From Epiperipatus broadwayi (lineage: Eukaryota > Onychophora > Udeonychophora > Euonychophora > Peripatidae): DNA of 64,000 bases. Each line of letters begins with the position of its first letter. Position 1 is the first letter of the stretch. The stretch is from the NCBI GenBank assembly GCA_028023455.1, contig JAQFVV010006699.1, positions 248,001 through 312,000 of the forward strand, in the 5' to 3' direction. The notes below the pieces were generated by a model. That model was not told the DNA's origin. It ran no database searches and worked only from the letters and a program-made list of their open reading frames with translations. Positions 50,161 through 64,000 of the stretch are shown here, piece by piece. A program made the translations under genes and the position numbers.

Positions 50161-50470
50161 AACATCACTTGATCACGATCTTTTATACTAGCACGTAATT
50201 GTTATTAAACAAGGAAAAACTCTCTATACAGTAGTGCCACCCTGTGCCATCCAGATGAAACAATGGATGCCAAAAGGCTTGTGCATAAAATCCCTATCTA
50301 GTTACTCATCTAAGGCTCATCACTGACGAAGGCCATAAGCCAGAAACTGGTCTGGGGATATTGGATGAGTAGGCACTAGATAGGGATTTTATGCACAAGC
50401 CTTCTGGCATCCAGTGATCACTCTGGTTGGCACAGGGTGGCACTACTGTATGGAGAGTTTTACCTTGTTT
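50161..50470. mobile_element. Family A mini fold-back element
   Basis: A minus-strand segment (50161-50310) is joined to a plus-strand segment (50311-50470) inside the ribozyme region. A 14-bp duplication, AAGATTAAAAATTA, at 50147-50160 and 50471-50484 bounds the insertion. Confidence 0.9.
50308..50366 (+). ncRNA. Hammerhead ribozyme (family A, 5' stem altered)
   Basis: Core CTGACGA at 50323-50329, stem II GGCC/GCC type, GAAA, stem III ACTGGT (no longer palindromic), then C at the cleavage position. Stem I reads TCATCA against TGGGGA (one mismatch), and the outer stem was changed by the fold-back junction. Confidence 0.7.
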
Positions 50471-50784
50471 AAGATTAAAAATTAATCGATTTTTATTTAC
50501 ATTTCTCTTTGATTTAAATTGTCAATATTTATCTATATATTTAATAAATCTTTATTAGCTATTATATAGGATGATGGTTTAATATTAGAACATTGTCGTG
50601 AATTCTTACGCAATTAATCATTATTGTTTTATGTAATTATATATAACGTAAAAACAAAAACAAATTTGGAATAATAATATTTTTTATTACTCATCCATTG
50701 TGTTAGATATAACTCACTTAATGAATAATATTTCTGTAGTGTAATTTTGACCCCACCATTCTCAAACAAAGTAGGGATTGATTA

Positions 50785-50840
50785 TGGACTGGCCAATTGA
50801 TGAGAAATGATTTAGCATGAAATCCATAACTTGGGGATCA
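50785..50840 (+). ncRNA. Hammerhead relic of family E
   Basis: CCAA-TTGATGA-GAAATGATTTAGCAT-GAAAT...TTGG aligns along its length with family E ribozymes. The first core base is C to T. Flanking words (TTTTTTACATGTCTTTGTTCA) also follow family E. This is an old, inactive copy. Confidence 0.65.
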
Positions 50841-51051
50841 TACATTTTTTACATGTCTTTGTTCATATGTTTATGTTTACAGCCCTCCACAAAACGTTAA
50901 AAGCAGATAGAAAACAGTCCCTATCTTGTATGTGAGGATTGTAGTGAAAATCACACTGCAGAAATGTTCTACTAATTGGGAAGTATCTTTATTTTACTAA
51001 TTTAAATAAAGAAAAGATGGCCTTCTGGTAATCTGCTTTTAATAACTTGAA

Positions 51052-51052
<1 letters not shown>

Positions 51053-51090
<38 letters not shown>

Positions 51091-51095
51091 ATAAT

Positions 51096-51133
<38 letters not shown>

Positions 51134-51135
51134 AT
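51053..51135. repeat. (TA)n with inverted AATGTTTA ends
   Basis: TA runs, with ATAATGTTTATATA on one side and its complement on the other, form a self-complementary tract. Confidence 0.9.
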
Positions 51136-51296
51136 TATTTGTAAAAATATAATTTATATTTTTAACAAATGTAAGCATTGTAATAGTTTTAAATATGTAG
51201 TGATTTTTGTTATTTTTATTTTAGAAAAGTCAATATCAGATTATTATAGAAGGGCCAATGAAAATTGTATATGTTTTTGCATTAAAAGTTAAGTAT

Positions 51297-51390
51297 TGGT
51301 GGTCGAGAGGTCAGTGATGGCAGCTTTACAAGCAGTTGGCCCAGGTTCGCTTCCCAGCTGATGCTATGACACATGAAAAAAAAAGATTTA
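51297..51390 (+). mobile_element. tRNA-derived SINE
   Basis: A-box-like TGGTCGAGAGG, the segment GCAGCTTTACAAGCAGTTGG, B-box-like GGTTCGCTTCC, then GATGCTATGACACATG and an A-rich tail. Confidence 0.78.
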
Positions 51391-52639
51391 TCTTGTGAAT
51401 GTACCTCTAGTTGTTTTATAGTGACAAAGAAGTTACAGTAATATATAAACGTTTAAAGGAACATAGTTCACATCTTCCACCAATAGTCACATGTTATAAT
51501 TTAATAATTTTTTTCAGATATAAAGTTGAAATATTTTTAAATACATAGAGATTTCTTTTAATTTTTATATTAAAAAGGTTATAATCAGTTAATAGTAGAC
51601 AATAATCAATAAAATTTATATACTTTAAATACTTTTCACATTCAAAAGTTGATTTTTCTTCTAAATGCATCAAAAGTATATTGTACAAAAAAGTAAGTAG
51701 AAAAAAATGTGAGTTTTGTTTTCTTAAAGGTGTTCATATTTACTGTAACTTCTTCATCACTTTAAAAGAATTAGAAAGCATTTAACCAGTTCATTTTTCC
51801 AGATGTTATAGTAGTGTTTGAGATTTTTAAAAGTAGAATTTGCTTTTGTTGCCCTCTGCTGAAAAATTTGCAAAGCTTTTTTATGGCTTTAAAATTCACC
51901 TATATCTATTTTCTGATACTTCAATTTTAAAAAAAAATCAAAAGAGGTCATAAAAATAGAACAGTCAACATCACACAGTAATTAAAACTATACAATGAGA
52001 GTAGATATTGTATATTTGGCAAGCTTATACTTTGCGATTGTAATTTGAGGAAATATTATGTTCATAGGAAAAATATTATGATGCTTTAAATAATTGAATT
52101 TTTGGAAAGTTTGTGATTTCATTTATATCATAATTGTATAATAAAGATTACAAATCAAAAATAAATTTTATTACATATTTATTTTTTACAGAAATGTTTT
52201 ATTTTAAAATATGAAATAAAATATTCTCTGAATATTGTTACTATAGAGATTACAGTCATGGAAAACACATATATCTAGAAATGAGTCACTCAACAGATTG
52301 TTATAATATTTAGCAATATAAAAATTACATTTTTTAAATTTTTAAAGCATAAATTGCTATCTTTAGTAGTTATTAAAATAATTCATTCAGGTTTTTAAAA
52401 CAAACATCAAACAATGATTTTATTCATTTTGCAAATTGAATTAGTTCCACCTGAAATTTGATGACATGACAGCATTTTGTTTTGATTAAAATCTAATTTT
52501 AAAATAATTCCAAAATCAAATATGATATTTTAACTTTATTTAATTTTTAAACAAAAATATTTATCACATAAGGTCAAATTTATTATATTCTGATAAATAA
52601 TAATGGTTTAGTATCAAATAAAAGTTGAAAGCTTAAATC
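51391..52639. other. No gene seen
   Basis: AT-rich. Part of it (51660-51760) loosely resembles the tandem units that follow. Confidence 0.45.
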
Positions 52640-53520
52640 TAGTGAGAATAAAAAATCTGTCAGAATATTTGTAGAAAAATTAATAGGCTAAAAGATAAAT
52701 CTTCTTTTAAATGCAAAAAAAAATACAATATATAATTTGTATTGGATACTGTTTATTATCATGTGCTGTATTTTTTCTAAAATAAAAAAACCCAAATATT
52801 TATGCATTTAAAAATACTTTAACAATTAGGTTTGTTAAAAAAATATTAAATTATAACATTGGATTGATGGTAGAAGAGTCTACTGTATAATAACAAAAGT
52901 TTAAAAAGATTTGAGCTGTGTTTTCTTAAACATATGTATATTGACTTTAACTATTTTATTTCTATAACAAGACTAGAACTGTATTAAAAAGAGGTATTCT
53001 CTTATGGAAAAAAACATTTATATTATACAATTTTTAATGGTCACTTTCTATTATCATCTTATTGTGATTTGTCTAAAATAAAATATATCTGTTAAAAAGT
53101 TATTAAATTATAACATTTAACTGTTGATGAGAAGTCTATTATACAATAAGAAATGTAAAAAAGTGTGGGATTTGTTGCTTTAGACATGTTTATATTTACA
53201 ATAAATGTTTGGTCTCTATAAATGTATAATAGATGTTTTTAAAAGGTCCCCCTTTTGAATATAAAATGTATTTACAATAAACTATTTCCATTGATCACTA
53301 TCCTTATCATCTAATTGTGATTTTTCATTTTCCACACATTTAAAAATATTTCAACAATTATCTTTTAAAAATTTTTAAAATATTATCTTAGATTTTTTGT
53401 AGAAGAGACTGTTGTACAATAAATAATGTAGGTAACGTTATGAGCTTTGTTGCTCCCTAGATATATCTATTATTATCTGATTGTGATTTTTCTAAAGTAA
53501 AAATAAGCTAAATGTTCATT
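52640..53520. repeat. Degenerate tandem array
   Basis: A shared block (TTATCATCTAATTGTGATTT then TCTAAAATAAA) recurs near 52753, 53049, 53301 and 53469. Each is followed by a block (AAATTATAACATT, then AGAAGTCTATTATACAATAA) and a GAGTTTTGTT-type block. Unit lengths are uneven (about 170-300 bp). Old array. Confidence 0.65.
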
Positions 53521-53991
53521 TGTTTATAGTTATGATTTTGATGATAAAAATTTTGTTGGTAAGGATAAAGATTATATGACTTTACCATTTAAGGCTTCAA
53601 TATATAATTTGGTTTGTAAGAACAATCATTTGTCAGGTGGAATTAAGGTTGCCTAGAAGAAAGGTTCTGATTTGAATTAGTTACTTATAGTTCAAAACAG
53701 TCTATTGATAGTAGGTCTATTCCTGTTATTGTTTATAAAATTCCATGTAGTTGTGGTAAATTTTATGTAGGCCAGAGTAAGTTTAGCCTTAATGAAAGGG
53801 TTAAGGTTCATATAAGTAGAGTTAAACATAGGTATCTTAACTCAGATTTATATATTCATGAATTGAATACAGGTCCTAAAATATTGTTTAACAATGCTTT
53901 GGTTATTTTTTATGAAAAGAATGAGTTAAAAAGGGGAAGAAAGGAGTCTTTGATGATAAAACTTCTTGATTCCGAGGCTAGCAATCTGTAA
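53521..53991 (+). pseudogene. Second GIY-YIG retroelement endonuclease relic
   Basis: From 53731 an 86-codon open stretch reads VYKIPCSCGKFYVGQ, then LNERVKVH, and RGRKESLMIKLLDSEASNL before a stop at 53989-53991. GIY, YIG (as YVG), Arg and the late Glu are all in place. An upstream frame gives LPFKASIYNLV, the usual connector, but with a stop at about 53649. The CxC spacing and C-terminus differ from the relics at 3.9 and 19.2 kb, so this is a different PLE-type lineage. The RT is not present. Confidence 0.78.
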
Positions 53992-55833
53992 ATAAAATGG
54001 TATCATTTAATAATCAACATTTTATATATTTAGATTTAAATAGTTATTTAATAAAAGGTATTAATAAAATATATAACTGCTATATGCATATTTAATTAAT
54101 ATTTAATAAAGTGTGTGTTCATAATGTTGAATTTTATAAAAGTTAAAAGAAAGATAAAGGTAAAGAAACCTAGCGGAATGAATATTTTAATTGTTAGTGT
54201 TTAAACTTTATTAGGTTACTAAATTGCTAATAAGTTAGGTAATTTATTTCATTTAATTTCATTTATAATTATAATTCAGTTAATTATCAAAATAATTCAA
54301 TAGTATTTAGTACTCAAAGTTTAGGTTTGTTATTAAAATAAGCTTGTCTTAAATAAAACTAGTTTCTAATTCTTGTGTGTGTGTGCATGGATGGATTTAC
54401 TTATTGACTTTTAAATCTTTGATTTCATTCATTAAAATATTTAATTTATTAAATTTTAAAAATAAAGTATGTTATAAACTTGGCAAATAGAATGGTTAAA
54501 TTTATTATTTTAAACTTCTGATATAACAATCAAGATAAAATATTATTGGATTTTAAATTATGAGAATCAGTAAATTATTATATTTATTTTATTATTATTA
54601 TTTAAAAAAACAACTTTATTCATGTTAATTAGTTGTTTGTTATTAACTTAGAAATGGAATGCAGAACTCAGAAAGCTGACACGTGATGTCTTTTTTTAAA
54701 GGAAAACTAAAGACAAAGGAAGTTTGGATTAATTTTTTTTATTACCGGCTTTTGTCATCGTCTAAATTTTAATAGTGTAATTTTTTTTAAGTTTTTATTT
54801 TTATAAAGCAAATGCTAAAGTGTATTTCTTTAAAATCATTAACTTAGGATGGATGGCTAAAGGAATTAAGGTACCAGTTTCATGCTTATTAAACTAAAAC
54901 TTTCTAAATTTCATTGTAACATCATGTGCCAAGATAATATGTGTTGTTTATTACTTAATTTTCAAAAAGTAGAATTGTTATTTAACTTAGGAGTTCGACA
55001 GGTGAAAATGTTTCCATTAATTAAGCAAATCATATTGATTAGTATACTAAATCATTTTATGATAATAACTCTTGTTTTTTGTTTTTTTTGGGGGGGATGC
55101 AAATTTAAAACCAAGTTTAAAAAATAAATAAATTAAGAACTGTTCAAAATTAAACTGACTTAAATAAATGCTTCGTTATTAACTATTAACTTTTAAAACA
55201 AAGGAATGTCCAAATGATTTTTTAAAAAAAAATTAAAAAAATTCTGCAAATACAAACTGCCTCCTAAAATTTAAATTGTATTAATAAAATAAAATATTTT
55301 TTTTACGATGGAAATGTTCATTGCTCATTTGCATTTTGCAGAGAGAATGGAAACTTTTAAAAAAGATTCTTGTTAAGAAATTAAATTGAATAAGCCAGAA
55401 TAAATAAAAGAAGAGTTGATAAATGATAATAATAGACATTTAGTGAAACTGCAGACAGTTCTTAGAATTCAACATTTACTAATAAATTTACATAATTGTC
55501 ATACTTTAAAACTAGCTAGCTCATGTTTATATTGTGTCTTTATACAATGGATCCATACCTGTTCATGTTTAAAATAATATATCTCACTTACGTGCTTGTT
55601 ATTTACTGTAGTAAAAGTTGTAGCTGCTTTGTTGTTTAAAAAAAAGTATTAGTTTAAAAAGTATGAAAACGTTGATATTATGCATACAGCTAATGATATG
55701 AGACTTCATACCATAGTTTGCTTACTGCTGCTGAAGCTTTACTAATGAACTGGTTTATCATTACTATTATCAGTATTTTTGTTTTTAATTTATTTTAAAA
55801 AAATGGTAACATAATAGTTATATATATATATAT
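53992..55833. other. No gene seen
   Basis: AT-rich; the 81-codon frame at 54882-55127 has no recognisable domain. Confidence 0.5.
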
Positions 55834-56107
55834 GATCAACAGATGGCGTTTTTACCAAAAACACGATCAAGCGTTTGTTTACATAAACGATCAAAGAGTC
55901 AGAATTAACTATCTCTTTCGTTTTAGCCCACTTTCAGATCAGCTGATTTCAAGCTATTTTGCTGTCATCAGTGAAAGACAGAGCCTGACTCTTTGATCGT
56001 TTATGTAAACAAACGCTTGATCGTGTTTTTGGTAAAAACGCCATCTGTTGATCATAAATACAAGCGTAAGCAGGTTTTAACGTGATTAAAACTTGTTTTT
56101 GTTTTTC
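55834..56107. mobile_element. Family B fold-back in a TA repeat
   Basis: Inverted arms (about 55834-55897 and 55983-56057) read GATCAACAGATGGCG...GTTTACATAAACGATC and complement. They enclose a minus-strand hammerhead. (TA)n lies on both sides (55819-55833 and 56108-56121), as expected for insertion into a TA microsatellite. Confidence 0.85.
55925..55985 (-). ncRNA. Hammerhead ribozyme (family B)
   Basis: Minus-strand core CTGATGA (55965-55971), stem II AGC/GCT, GAAA, palindromic stem III ATCAGCTGAT. Stem I CTTTCA/TGAAAG is perfectly paired with compensatory changes relative to the 21.3-kb copy (CCTTCA/TGAGGG). The outer stem I is disrupted by the fold-back junction. Confidence 0.78.
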
Positions 56108-56121
56108 ATATATATATATAT

Positions 56122-56529
56122 AATGCTTTATTTTATATGTCAATGTATCTTACTTTATTGTTTGAAGATATCTCAAAGAATTTGCAATTAAGTGTGTGGA
56201 TATTTTATTATACACAGGTAAATTTAAAGATGTGGGTGAAGGGTTTAATTTAAAGTTACCTATCCTATTGTAATTTAAGGACCAACAACCGTTACATATG
56301 TGTTTATCAGAAATTTAATATTTAACAGAAAATGCCCTCTGTATTTTTCTGTGAACAATTTTTTTTGTTATAGCCATTTAATTAATAATATTTATTGCAT
56401 CAGTCTCTCCACTATAATTTCATTCGTATTTATTATGCTCCTTGTTTGTTTGCATAGTCCTTATCTTATGCTAATATTTACTATTCTATTTGAATGTGTT
56501 TATAGTCGTTTTGACTAATACTTTCCTGT
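56122..56529. other. No gene seen
   Basis: AT-rich. The 72-codon hydrophobic frame at 56300-56518 shows no domain. Confidence 0.45.
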
Positions 56530-59040
<2,511 letters not shown>

Positions 59041-59190
59041 CCTTATTGTTATCTGTAAGAGTTTCAACCCAACCCCATTATTGTTTAAGAGGTAGCTTAT
59101 CCAACCAATTAGAACTTGTTAGAGTTTTCTCTGAGATATTTCTAAAGATTAGAAATAGGGCTTCAACTTAGAAATATGACTTAGGACATG

Positions 59191-59192
<2 letters not shown>

Positions 59193-59234
<42 letters not shown>
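59193..59234. repeat. (TA)n microsatellite
   Basis: About 20 TA units immediately 5' of family C copy 2. Confidence 0.95.
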
Positions 59235-59238
<4 letters not shown>

Positions 59239-59790
59239 ACAAATCAATATATATATATCAAAATACAGTACAATTTATATAAATTATATTCTTTTAGAAG
59301 TACTTTCGACTATACACTTTGTTGTCTTTATCAACTATATAACGTTGAATAATCAAAACGAGACAACCCTTAACAATACCCATAGTTCAATTCAGATTTC
59401 CCACAATTCTGTTATCTTAACATTTGATGACTGGCGATTCATTAACATTTGACGATTTTTTGAAATCAACATAGCCTCTTTTATTTTACGTTTATTATGA
59501 CAACGTTCAATTTGAATAATTTTCATATTTTTATAATCAAATTTAAATCCATATTGAAATCATCAAATGTTAATGAATCGCCAGTCATCAAATGTTAAGA
59601 TAACAGAATTGTGGGAAATCTGAATTGAACTATGGGTATTGTTAAGGGTTGTCTCGTTTTAATTATTCATCGTTATATAGTTGATAAAGACAACAAAGTG
59701 TATAGTCGAAAGTACTTCTAAAAGAATATAATTTATATAAATTGTACTGTATTTTGATATATATATATATATTGATTTGTATATTACATA
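59235..59790. repeat. Palindrome, family C copy 2
   Basis: Same outer arms as 37681-38381 but with the centre deleted asymmetrically near 59555. Arms are about 270 bp with very few differences from copy 1. It keeps ATAAAGACAACAAAG then TATAGTCGAAAGTAC. Confidence 0.9.
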
Positions 59791-59839
59791 TATTGTGAAA
59801 CGAATACAGATATCAAACTTTATTTATTATATATATATA

Positions 59840-59939
59840 TTCACTAGAATAAAAACTACAAAATTTTAAAAAATGCCTGTATAAAATTAAAGATTAAAAT
59901 TCATTTTTTTAAAATTTTGTAGTTTTTATTCTAGTGAAT
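59840..59939. repeat. Short fold-back, ~36-bp arms
   Basis: TTCACTAGAATAAAAACTAC...AAAATTTT (59840-59873) and its complement (59902-59939) around a 28-bp spacer. Inserted next to (TA)n. Confidence 0.85.
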
Positions 59940-61083
59940 ATTGTTATTATACTTATATTATTTGATATTATATATATATATATGTGTGTGTGTGTGAAAT
60001 TTGAAGTCCTCCCCCAACAATTTAAAACTGTTGAGATAAAATAATAAAAAAAAATCTGACACAGTTTTCAAAAATAAAAGTTAAAACAAAGAAATAAAAA
60101 GATAATAACAATTTAAAAATTAATATTTTAAAATATTAAAAGTACCTGTTAAAATGTAGTATTTTGCAGAAGTTTAATGTTTAAAGATTATCAAAAAGAA
60201 GGCTGTATTTAACAGTTAATAATAAAAAAAGATTGTCATGGGCATAAAAATCAATAGAAGTTTTTCAAAAACATCAGACAAGAATCATTAGAATGTATTC
60301 TCACCAAAAGTTGAATGGCCAATGAGGAAAGAAAATAAACATGTGGACTTCTGAGAAGATTGGTGCTAGATCGATCCAAAAACTGATAGATAAGAAAATC
60401 CTAAAGAGGTAAATAGGGTAGTAGAGTTTGCTTAAGAGGTTTTTGTAGCAGACACATGGTGTGAAAGCATCAAGACTATTACTAGTGAAATCCATATTAT
60501 AAGACTACTGGCCCAACAAAGCTTGGAGCACTGTGAATAATAAAAAGCAGGAATCTGTAAGTAATAAAATATTAAATGAAAAAATAAGTGATTAAATATT
60601 ATATCTTCAAATGTCTGGGTAATAGAAAGTAGCTTTTTTCTCTCCTCTGCCCTCTGTTCAGTTATGAAGTAAAAAAAAAAATCTGGCCTGTGAACAGACC
60701 ATCGACTTGTTAAGCTCTCAGAACACCCTTTATTGATTGGAAAATGTATAGTGAACCGCCAGCAGATTCAAGTTCAGCTAGGGAAATTGTACACTTTTTA
60801 TAGCCTTTTATAATACGTAAAAATATTTTGTAAATTGCATTTATTAAGTTAAAATATAATATAATGAAATGTTACTTTTAAATTGATTTGATTGTAAGTA
60901 ATACAAAAAGGAAATATATTTAAAAATGGAATGCGTTGGAGTAATAGGTAAAATAAAATTATTTTGTAAGATGCGTTTTTTCAAAAAGCTTTAACAAAAT
61001 GAATTGCCTCTGGGTCCACACACACACATAAATTACGAAAATGTTTATATTTGTGAATTAAGAAATAATAATAAAATACATCC
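59940..61083. other. No gene seen
   Basis: AT-rich. 60300-60780 is slightly less AT-biased but has no protein-like frame that I can support. Confidence 0.45.
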
Positions 61084-61395
61084 AAATAATGACTTCAAAC
61101 GCATTGAAATGATGAATAAGTGGTTCAAACCCACATCTATTATATTAAGTAATAATAAATCTCTTCTAAATAATGACTTCAAACTACATTGATATGGGAA
61201 ATAAGTGGTTCAAACCCACACCTAATATATTAAGTAATAATAAATATCTTCCAAATAATGACTTCAAACTGCATTTATATGATGAATAAGTGGTTCAAAC
61301 CCACACCTAATATATTAAGTAATAATAAATCTCTTCAAAATAATGACTTCAAAATATGATGAATAAGTGGTTCAAGCCCACACTTGTATGATATA
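61084..61395. repeat. Minisatellite, four ~85-bp units
   Basis: AATAATGACTTCAAAC recurs at 61084, 61168, 61253 and 61338, each followed by AAGTGGTTCAAACCCACACC. The last unit carries a deletion. Confidence 0.92.
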
Positions 61396-61414
61396 TAAAA
61401 TAAAAAAAACCCAA

Positions 61415-61600
61415 ATACTTCAAAATACCTGAATTAAAATAAATACTCCAAGATATCTGGATTAGAGTAAATACTTCGGGATACCTAGATTGAAACAAAT
61501 ATATCTAGATACTTGGATTAAAATAAGTTCTTCAAAATACTTGGATTAGAATAAATACTTCAAGATATCTGGATAAATTAATTACTTCTATACAGATGGA
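61415..61600. repeat. Minisatellite, ~28-bp units
   Basis: Six or seven diverged units of the form AATACTTCAAGATA(C/T)CTGGATTA. Directly follows the 85-bp array. Confidence 0.85.

Positions 61601-64000
<2,400 letters not shown>

Overview
This is a very AT-rich (over 70% A+T by eye), intron-era eukaryotic window, almost certainly from a metazoan. The evidence is an intact rhodopsin-family GPCR, a decayed copy of a HERC4-type RCC1-repeat E3 ligase, several fossils of Penelope-like retroelements (PLEs), short tRNA-related SINEs and long AAT/GATA/TA/CT microsatellites. I cannot name the phylum from sequence alone. Nothing looks bacterial, and there is no operon, CRISPR array or prophage. Only one complete protein gene can be supported: the GPCR at 25209-26210 on the minus strand. 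Everything else that codes is broken.

Layout. 0.3-0.8 kb: a fold-back element. 2.9-6.6 kb: PLE reverse transcriptase and GIY-YIG relics, followed directly by a family A repeat, then a CCHC gag-like relic and another fold-back. 7.1-8.6 kb: a PLE-type inverted repeat and a decayed tandem array. 12.2-14.5 kb: copy 1 of a ~2.3-kb dispersed repeat (family H; copy 2 at 56.5-59.0 kb). 14.5-16.2 kb: a 123-bp perfect palindrome, a family A element with three hammerhead ribozymes, and a PLE N-terminal relic. 19.1-21.5 kb: a PLE GIY-YIG relic followed by family B. 22.3-23.4 kb: family E. 25-26 kb: the GPCR. 29.7-32.7 kb: a HERC4-like pseudogene split by a family A element. 35.4-36.1 kb: another A element. 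37.7-38.6 kb: a 701-bp palindrome (family C) and a B element. 40-45 kb: nearly featureless. 45.7-48.4 kb: families J and B. 50.2-50.9 kb: A and E copies. 53.5-54.0 kb: a second type of GIY-YIG relic. 55.8 kb: a B fold-back. 59.2-59.9 kb: family C copy 2 and a short inverted repeat. 61.1-61.6 kb: two minisatellites.

The main discovery is a set of at least four unrelated-looking repeat families (A, B, E, J). Each is built from head-to-tail monomers (about 455, 413, 471 and 362 bp), and each monomer carries a type I hammerhead ribozyme: CTGANGA core, stem II, GAAA, a palindromic stem III, then a bipartite stem I. The monomers are joined back-to-back, minus-strand copies on the left and plus-strand copies on the right. 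Four insertions are flanked by 9-14-bp target duplications. Hammerheads are established in Penelope-like elements and in retrozymes. Here family A directly follows a PLE reading frame (4.2 kb) and B lies 180 bp after another (19.5 kb), so I infer that these are PLE pseudo-LTRs or retrozyme-like satellites mobilised by PLE machinery. One of them is inserted in the HERC4-like copy and can be removed on paper to restore that reading frame exactly.
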